Source of the DNA: Actinokineospora xionganensis
GTDB taxonomy: Bacteria; Actinomycetota; Actinomycetes; Mycobacteriales; Pseudonocardiaceae
Direction of reading: 5' to 3'
DNA length: 64,000 nt
NCBI RefSeq assembly: GCF_014323725.1
Contig: NZ_JABVED010000001.1
Span: 292,505 to 356,504, forward strand
Part shown: in pieces, positions 59,349-64,000 of the stretch
Layout: the number at the start of each line of letters is the position of its first letter
Numbering within the stretch: position 1 is the first letter of the stretch
Made by a program: the position numbers and the translations under genes
Notes under the pieces: model-generated
What the model saw: the letters and a program-made list of their open reading frames with translations, nothing else
Database searches by the model: none
Told to the model about the DNA's origin: nothing

Positions 59349-60284
59349 TCAGCCGAGGGCGGCCTGCATCGTCACGAACCCGTATCCCCTGGCGCGCAGC
59401 GCGTCGATCATCCCGGGCAGCGCGTCGGCGTCCAAAGTGGACTTGTCCTCGGGGTTGGAGCCGATGTGCATCAACACGATCTCGCCGGGCCGCAGCGCGT
59501 TCAGGGTCCGCTCAGTCACCTGGGCGGCGGTGATCCCGCCACTGGTTCCCTTCCAGCCCAGGGTGTCGACCGTCCAGCGGACCGGGACATAGCCCGCCGC
59601 GTTGACCGCCGCGATGGTCTGGGCGTCGCGGTCGCCGAACGGGAACCGGAACCACGGGCGCGGGTCGGCTCCCGCGGCCCGGATCGCCCGCTCGGCCCGA
59701 GCCAGCTCGTCGGCGACCGCCGCGTCGGACATCCCGCGCAGGTGCTGGTGGGTCATGGAGTGGTTGCCCACCCGGTGCCCGCCCGCCGCGATCGACCTGA
59801 CCCCGGCCGGGTTCGACTGCGCCCACGTGCCGGTCAGGAAGAACGTGGCGGGCACCTGCTTGGCCGAGAGCGTGGCCAGGATCTTGGGCAGGCCCGCCGA
59901 GTTCGCGCCCGCGTCGAAGGTCAGTGCGACGACCTTGCGGGAGGTGGGCAGCACCGTGAGGTCCTGCCCGCGCAGCGCGGCGGGAAACGGCGGGGCCTTC
60001 GTCGTCGGCGCCATCGAGGTGGTGGGCTTCGGTGACGGACGTGTGGTCGACGTCGCGGTGGCGCTTGAGGTCGCGGGCGCCGTCGAGGTGGCGGGCGCCG
60101 AAGTCGTCGTCGCGGTCGTCTCCGTGGTGGTCGTGGTCGTTGGGGTGGCCGAAGCGCCCGGCTCGGCCACGTCCGGTTCGTCGCCGCCTCGGGTGAGCAC
60201 CACCGACAGCACGGCGACCAACAACACCACCAGCGCGCTCGCTCCCACCGCGACCAGGCGGTGCGTCCTCAGCCACGTGATCAT
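59349..60284 (-). CDS. Membrane-anchored polysaccharide deacetylase (NodB-type)
   Basis: 311 residues. N-terminal membrane anchor (about 9-32), a Thr/Ser/Pro-rich linker (about 38-100), then NodB domain: motif 1 LTFDAGANS, motif 2 HRVGNHSMTHQHL, motif 3 RFPFGDRD. Motif 1 is TFDAG in place of the canonical TFDDG, so the second Asp, a metal ligand, is replaced by Ala; this variant is common in actinobacteria. Extracytoplasmic removal of acetyl groups from cell wall or glycan. AAAGGGAG precedes ATG 60284. Box at 60370-60383, 92 bp upstream. Confidence 0.88.
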   Translation of the reverse strand: MITWLRTHRLVAVGASALVVLLVAVLSVVLTRGGDEPDVAEPGASATPTTTTTTETTATTTSAPATSTAPATSSATATSTTRPSPKPTTSMAPTTKAPPFPAALRGQDLTVLPTSRKVVALTFDAGANSAGLPKILATLSAKQVPATFFLTGTWAQSNPAGVRSIAAGGHRVGNHSMTHQHLRGMSDAAVADELARAERAIRAAGADPRPWFRFPFGDRDAQTIAAVNAAGYVPVRWTVDTLGWKGTSGGITAAQVTERTLNALRPGEIVLMHIGSNPEDKSTLDADALPGMIDALRARGYGFVTMQAALG

Positions 60285-60369
60285 CTGTCGCTCCCTTTCG
60301 CGGATGGTCCCACCGAAAGCAGACCTCGCGTGGGAGCGCGCCCGGCAGCCGCGAAAGACACCACCCCGA

Positions 60370-60383
60370 GGGACCAAGGTCCG
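60370..60383. promoter_or_regulatory. DevR/DosR box, one mismatch
   Basis: GGGACCAAGGTCCG (60370-60383). It lies between the deacetylase (92 bp) and the His-rich peptide gene (120 bp). A further GTCCC occurs at 60407-60411 with a poor left half (GCTCCGTTGGTCCC), 28 bp away. Confidence 0.7.
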
Positions 60384-60495
60384 ACACCGCGATCAAAGCT
60401 CCGTTGGTCCCGGAGACCACCGCCTTTCGACTCTCCGCCAGGGTCGCCGCGGCGACTGTCCTGGAGAGACGACAACCCTCGGGAAGGGCACCGCC

Positions 60496-60699
60496 ATGAA
60501 CCGAAACGCCACCATCCTTGCGACCGCGCTCGTCGCCGCCACCCTCACCGCGCTGGGCGGCGGAACCGCGCAGGCGGACACCGGCCAGGAGTTCGGCCAC
60601 CACGTGTCGACCTGCGCTCAGACAATGGGGTTCCACGCCGGGCACAACCCGGGCACGCACCAGGGGTACGCCGGCTGGAACGGCCACCACTGCCACTGA
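60496..60699 (+). CDS. Small secreted His-rich peptide
   Basis: 67 residues. Signal peptide of 27 residues ending in GGGTAQA, then a 40-residue mature chain with 8 His and 2 Cys (GHHV, FHAGHN, GTHQ, WNGHHCH). No known family. The density of His with flanking Gly/Asn suggests metal binding (Cu, Zn or Ni) and a disulfide or ligand pair from Cys13 and Cys39 of the mature chain. GGGAAGGG precedes the ATG at 60496. One bp separates it from the acyltransferase gene, and both may respond to the DevR box at 60370. Confidence 0.8.
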   Translation: MNRNATILATALVAATLTALGGGTAQADTGQEFGHHVSTCAQTMGFHAGHNPGTHQGYAGWNGHHCH

Positions 60700-60700
60700 C

Positions 60701-61831
60701 ATGTCCACCACCAGCGAACCGAGAACAAGCACCAGGCTGCCGCAGATCGACAACCTGAAGACCCTGATGGTCGCCTGGGTGATCGGCGGGCACGCGCTGC
60801 TGGGCTACTCGGCCACCGGCGGGTGGGCCTACGACGAGGTCAACGAAGTCACGTTCACCCCGGGCGTCGAACTGGTCCTGGGCACGATCCTGGGCTCGTC
60901 CGGGCTCTACATGATCGGGGTGTTCTTCTTCGTCGCGGGCCTGTTCTCCCCGGAAGCGCTGGCCCGCAAGGGCGCGGGCGGTTTCGCGCGGGACCGGCTG
61001 CGGCGGCTGGGTGTGCCCTTCCTGGTCTCGGCTCTGCTGCTGTGGCCGCTCTCGATGTGGCTGGCCTACCGGGCGGCGGGCCGCGAGGGCGCGCCGTGGG
61101 ACGTGACGCTGGCCCGCGAGCCGCTGCTGGACTCCGGCGCGCTGTGGTTCGCCGAGATCCTGCTGATCTACTCGCTGGCCTTCGCCGCGTGGCGCCGCTT
61201 CGTGCGCCCCTCCCGTGCGGACGCACCCACCCGCGCGTTGCTCGGACACCACTTAATCGCGGTGGCCGTGCTGGTCACCGCCACCACCTTCGTTGTGCGG
61301 CTGTGGCTGCCCGCGCGCAGCGCCCAACCACTCGACCTGCACCTATGGCAGTGGCCGCAACTCGCCGCGATGTTCTGCCTCGGCATCGTCGCCGCCCGTC
61401 AGGGATGGGCCACCAGAGTCCCCGAGCGGGTCTACCGCGGCTGCGCGGCCGTCGCGCTGACCGCGATCATCCTCGTGCCGTCGCTGGGGCTGCTGGTCGG
61501 CGTGCGCGACCTCACCGACGACCTGGCCCCCTTCCAGGGCGGATGGAACCTACCGGCCCTGGGCACCGCGGCCTTCGAAGGCGCGCTGGTGGTCGCGGGG
61601 TCCGTGTGGCTGCTCGGACTCGCCCAGCGCGGATTCACCTGGCACGGTCCGCTCGCCAAAACCCTGTCCCGAGGCGCCTTCGTCGCTTTCGTGGCGCAAG
61701 GGCCGGTCCTCATCACCCTCGCCGTCGCCGCCCGGCCGCTGCCCCTGCCCGCCGAGGCGAAGGCGGTCCTCGTCGGCGCGGCGGGTATCGCCCTGTGCTT
61801 CTGGCTGGGCGCCCGCCTCACCCGGCGCTGA
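60701..61831 (+). CDS. Acyltransferase_3 family membrane protein
   Basis: 376 residues, about ten membrane segments. N-terminal QIDNLKTLMVAWVIGGHALLG matches the acyltransferase_3 (OafB/NodX) start, with the His in GGHALLG as likely catalytic residue, and ARDRLRRLGVPFLV the following loop. These enzymes O-acylate sugars or cell-wall polymers. A modified surface glycan fits the deacetylase nearby on the other strand. It begins 1 bp after the His-rich peptide stop. Confidence 0.85.
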   Translation: MSTTSEPRTSTRLPQIDNLKTLMVAWVIGGHALLGYSATGGWAYDEVNEVTFTPGVELVLGTILGSSGLYMIGVFFFVAGLFSPEALARKGAGGFARDRLRRLGVPFLVSALLLWPLSMWLAYRAAGREGAPWDVTLAREPLLDSGALWFAEILLIYSLAFAAWRRFVRPSRADAPTRALLGHHLIAVAVLVTATTFVVRLWLPARSAQPLDLHLWQWPQLAAMFCLGIVAARQGWATRVPERVYRGCAAVALTAIILVPSLGLLVGVRDLTDDLAPFQGGWNLPALGTAAFEGALVVAGSVWLLGLAQRGFTWHGPLAKTLSRGAFVAFVAQGPVLITLAVAARPLPLPAEAKAVLVGAAGIALCFWLGARLTRR

Positions 61832-61864
61832 CCGAAGTCCCGGCCGGACGGGGGCCTTGTGCCG
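61828..61864 (+). promoter_or_regulatory. Paired DevR-like boxes before the Rv1733c-like gene
   Basis: CTGACCGAAGTCCC (61828-61841, two mismatches, overlapping the acyltransferase stop) and GGGGCCTTGTGCCG (61851-61864), centres 23 bp apart, 104 and 81 bp before the start at 61939. Confidence 0.6.
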
Positions 61865-61938
61865 TGTGGCGGCCACCACCGCACGCGCTGTGATTGTCCC
61901 GCGACACCAACAGAGCCGAGAGCGAAAGGGGCGTCGAG

Positions 61939-62523
61939 ATGCCCTCCACAATGGACCTGGGTCGCCTGGCCCGCCGCTTGTGGCCCGGGCGCTGCGCGCT
62001 GGCCAGGCCCAGCGACTGGATCGAGGCGGGCTGCCTGCTCATCCTCGTCCTGCTGCTGATGGTGACGGTGCCGGTCGCGGGCGCGGTGGGTTCGGAAACC
62101 TACACCACCACCTCCGAACTGGCCCGGCAGCAGCGCGACGACAGGATGCCCACCACCGCGACCCTGCTCGAACCGGCGCCCGGCGTCGACCCCGGGGTCC
62201 TGGGCGAGCTCGTGCGGGCCTCGTGGGTGCGGCCGGACGGACAGGTCGCGGTCGGGAAAGTCAACGTGCGCCAGGAGGCGGCCGCCGGTGACCGGGTGGA
62301 CATCTGGGTCGACCGGTCCGGCGAGGTGACCCTCGCGCCGATCACCGAAGGGGGAGTGGTCGTCGCGGCGGTGGCGACCGGCCTGATCGCCCTGTGCCTC
62401 GGCGTCGTCGGGCTCCTCCTCGCCTACCAGCTCGTGCGGTGGGCGCTGGACCGCCACCGACTGCGCCGCTGGGCGGACGAGTGGACCCGGGTGCGCGTGC
62501 AGTGGACGACCAGACAGGAATGA
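61939..62523 (+). CDS. Rv1733c-like two-helix membrane protein
   Basis: 194 residues. N-terminal arginine-rich start, helix 1 (about 30-50, CLLILVLLLMVTVPVAGAVG), an outer domain of about 90 residues with VNVRQEAAAGDRVDIWVDRSGEVTL, and helix 2 (about 138-165). This order and the GDRVDIWVD block match Rv1733c, a DosR-regulon membrane antigen. ATG 61939 was chosen (MPSTMDLGRL); an ATG at 61894 would add 15 residues. Function unknown. Probably spans the membrane twice with the central domain outside. Confidence 0.85.
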   Translation: MPSTMDLGRLARRLWPGRCALARPSDWIEAGCLLILVLLLMVTVPVAGAVGSETYTTTSELARQQRDDRMPTTATLLEPAPGVDPGVLGELVRASWVRPDGQVAVGKVNVRQEAAAGDRVDIWVDRSGEVTLAPITEGGVVVAAVATGLIALCLGVVGLLLAYQLVRWALDRHRLRRWADEWTRVRVQWTTRQE

Positions 62524-62670
62524 CCACCGCGTCACGCAGCCCTTCAGTGCGCTGCCGATGCGGGCGTTGAGCTCCCGCACAGCGGGAATCGTGCGGTGTC
62601 GAGGAGCGGCGACGCGTGGCGCTACGTGCTGGACTTCCTACGCTGGCCGCGGTAAGCGGGCGCCCGGTGG
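62524..62670 (+). other. Possible 3' remnant of a lost gene
   Basis: One plus-strand frame here reads LPHSGNRAVSRSGDAWRYVL then DFLRWPR and TAA at 62653-62655, with no start codon or full domain. It looks like the end of a once longer protein, but chance cannot be excluded. No other gene in this stretch. Confidence 0.3.
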
Positions 62671-63327
62671 TCAGATCAGGCGGTTGGTGAAGCCCGCGTC
62701 GACAAGCCGCTGGTAGGCGGCGTGCACCGGCTCGGGCATGTCCTGCTCGATGGCGAAGCCGAGGCGGGCGTATTCGGTGATGCGTTGGGTGTCGCCGACG
62801 AGCATGTTGATGACGCGGTCGGCGTCCCCGATCGTGGCGATGTACTTGTCGAGCGGTAGCGGCCGGGACAAGCAGATGACGTCGACTTCGGGCCAGACCT
62901 TGCGGCAGGTCGCGTAGGCGCGGCGCTGCTGGTAGGGCCGGGAGATCAGCATGACCGACGCCGGGTGGATGTCCCCGTCCGCGAGGACCTGGCGGGTGTT
63001 GGTGAGGTTCTGGCTGGTGTTGGTAGCTGCGGTCTCGATGAGGATGGCGTCGGCGGGGACGCCGAGTTCGATGGCGTGCTCGCGGTAGTGGACGGCTTCG
63101 CCGCGGGGGAAGCGTTCGATGGTGGTGGGGGCGTTGGCGCCGGTGAACACGATCCGCTCGAACAGGCCCTGCTGGTATAGCTGCGCGGCGTGGATAGCGA
63201 CGCCGAGGTCGTGGGAGCCGAGGCCGATGCCAACGTCGCAGTGGCGGGGTTGGTGGCCCATGTCGTGGTAGGCCCACAGGGTTTCGACGTCGGCTCGCAG
63301 GTTCGCGGGCAGTTCGGTGGTCGCCAT
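62671..63327 (-). CDS. YdcF/DUF218-family protein
   Basis: 218 residues, soluble here with no signal or membrane segment. DUF218 signature: GIGLGSHDLGVAIHAAQLYQQ, GANAPTTIERFPRGEAVHYRE, then ETAATNTSQNLTNTRQVL and MLISRPYQQRRAYATCRKVWP. This is the SanA/ElyC/YdcF fold; YdcF binds S-adenosylmethionine, others aid cell-wall assembly. No box upstream. The stress island seems to end near here, since this gene has no visible link to it. The frame is open further upstream without a ribosome site. Confidence 0.85.
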   Translation of the reverse strand: MATTELPANLRADVETLWAYHDMGHQPRHCDVGIGLGSHDLGVAIHAAQLYQQGLFERIVFTGANAPTTIERFPRGEAVHYREHAIELGVPADAILIETAATNTSQNLTNTRQVLADGDIHPASVMLISRPYQQRRAYATCRKVWPEVDVICLSRPLPLDKYIATIGDADRVINMLVGDTQRITEYARLGFAIEQDMPEPVHAAYQRLVDAGFTNRLI

Positions 63328-63699
63328 GACCCGCAAGGTTACGGCCGGCGTGGGTCGGTGCCGTGCACGCCCATCCGGTGCGCCAGTTCGAGTGCCCGCC
63401 CGGACGGGCGTGGGTGGCGGATCATCTCGCGGACGAGAAGGCGGGAGCGCCGGTGGTAACCGCGCGGGCATTCGTGCGCTGGAACGCGCCGATGAAGCCC
63501 TGTGAACTGGGTGCGGCGACCCACTGATCCTGCCGGTGACTCCTCTGCTTCATCGACCATTCCGGGGCGCGCGCCGTTCCCGGATCAACGATGTCGCTAG
63601 AGGTCCCTGTGCGAGGTGCCAGAGGGCCCTGTGCCCGCTGCAGCACGGCCGACGACGGTGGTGAGGACAGCGAAGACACACGAATTGAGGAGACACGTC
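63328..63699. other. 372-bp intergenic region with two weak DevR-like boxes
   Basis: No convincing gene. A minus-strand frame of 73 codons (63339-63560) ends 11 bp before the YdcF start but has no known motif. Near the right end are GGTCCCTGTGCGAG (63602-63615) and GGGCCCTGTGCCCG (63624-63637), centres 22 bp apart and 69-92 bp before the next gene, so the DevR pattern probably continues here. Confidence 0.5.
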
Positions 63700-64000
63700 A
63701 TGACGCTGGACCAGGAAGTCGACAACGACCGGCGCGCGGCGGTGCTGCTGAGCGGGCAAACCTGGCTCGACGACGCCAAGCGACTCGTCCACCAGGGCAA
63801 TGTCCGCCGCATCGTCGTCCGCAACAGCCACGGCGAGACCGTGGCGAAGCTGCCCGTGACCGCCGGTGTCGTCGCCGCCGTGGTCGCGCCCGCCGCGACC
63901 GCGCTCGGGGCGCTCGCCGCGCTCGCGGTCCACTGCACGATCAAGGTCGAGCGCCCCGCGAGCCCGACCACCGATGGACCCGGGACCGAGCCGGAGGATC
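63700..64000 (+). CDS. DUF4342 protein, cut by the window edge
   Basis: Start at 63700 after GAGGAG; at least 100 residues, no stop before the edge. WLDDAKRLVHQGNVRRIVVRN, then LPVTAGVVAAVVAPAATALGAL and IKVER match DUF4342, whose plan is a short helical head, strand ETVAKLPVT and a membrane-leaning hairpin. Function unknown. Weak DevR boxes lie 69-92 bp upstream. Confidence 0.83.
   Translation, partial: MTLDQEVDNDRRAAVLLSGQTWLDDAKRLVHQGNVRRIVVRNSHGETVAKLPVTAGVVAAVVAPAATALGALAALAVHCTIKVERPASPTTDGPGTEPED

Noticed and set aside
63339-63560. 73-codon minus-strand frame before the YdcF gene as a small gene
   Set aside because: No family motif or ribosome site; basic composition typical of shadow frames, so it was not called.

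Overview
The window is 64 kb of uniformly high-GC DNA with dense, actinobacterial gene order: many 4-bp ATGA or GTGA start/stop overlaps, GTG starts and AGGAGG-type ribosome sites. The proteins point to a mycelial actinomycete of the Pseudonocardiaceae or a neighbour. This placement rests on style and family membership only.

Almost the whole window reads as one dormancy or hypoxia island. It holds a DevS/DosS-type GAF sensor kinase and a DevR/DosR response regulator. Around them are the family types that form the scattered DosR regulon of Mycobacterium tuberculosis: HspX-type Hsp20, Acg/Rv3131-type nitroreductases (four), universal stress proteins (five), CBS-domain proteins (six, some with BON), an Rv1738-like DUF1876 protein, an Rv1733c-like membrane protein, a RafH-type ribosome hibernation factor, a CtpF-like P-type ATPase, a wax ester synthase/DGAT and a Rip3-like site-2 protease with CBS domains. 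Intergenic regions repeatedly carry a palindrome close to GGGAC-N4-GTCCC, the core of the published DosR box. It usually lies 60-95 bp before a start codon and is often followed by a second, weaker copy 22-23 bp away.

Layout. 1-7.3 kb: nitroreductase/USP/CBS operon, devS, devR, CBS genes. 7.3-11.9 kb: minus-strand operon of membrane protein, flavodoxin, RafH, DUF4389, DoxX, CBS-BON. 12-15.5 kb: MgtE-like protein and P-type ATPase. 15.6-16.5 kb: HIRAN protein, apparently outside the theme. 16.6-20.4 kb: copper-type ATPase with small membrane proteins. 20.6-26.7 kb: coupled operon of ABC ATPase, permease, P-type ATPase and beta-CASP hydrolase. 26.8-30 kb: hspX, OsmC, PEP synthase. 30-34.4 kb: Rv1738-like, SHOCT and ABC exporter operon. 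34.7-43.4 kb: CBS, nitroreductases, flavodoxin, USPs, a decayed ABC locus and an alcohol dehydrogenase. 43.5-46 kb: archaeal-type fructose bisphosphatase coupled to a wax ester synthase. 46.2-52.5 kb: SDR, then an operon of acyl/acetyl-CoA synthetase, E1alpha, E1beta, E2 and an acyl carrier protein. 52.6-56.8 kb: flavodoxin, DUF2157-like protein, CBS protein, Rip3 and GAPDH. 57-64 kb: SQR-like flavoprotein, hydrolase, deacetylase, His-rich peptide, acyltransferase, Rv1733c-like protein, YdcF and DUF4342.

How they may work together (inference). DevS senses oxygen/NO/redox and DevR drives the boxed operons. RafH and HspX protect ribosomes and proteins. Flavodoxins, nitroreductases and the SQR-like enzyme handle reducing power. 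PEP synthase, GAPDH and FBP aldolase/phosphatase give a gluconeogenic route. The CoA-synthetase/2-oxoacid dehydrogenase/ACP operon and the wax ester synthase direct acyl units to storage. P-type ATPases, the MgtE-like protein and ABC exporters adjust the envelope.
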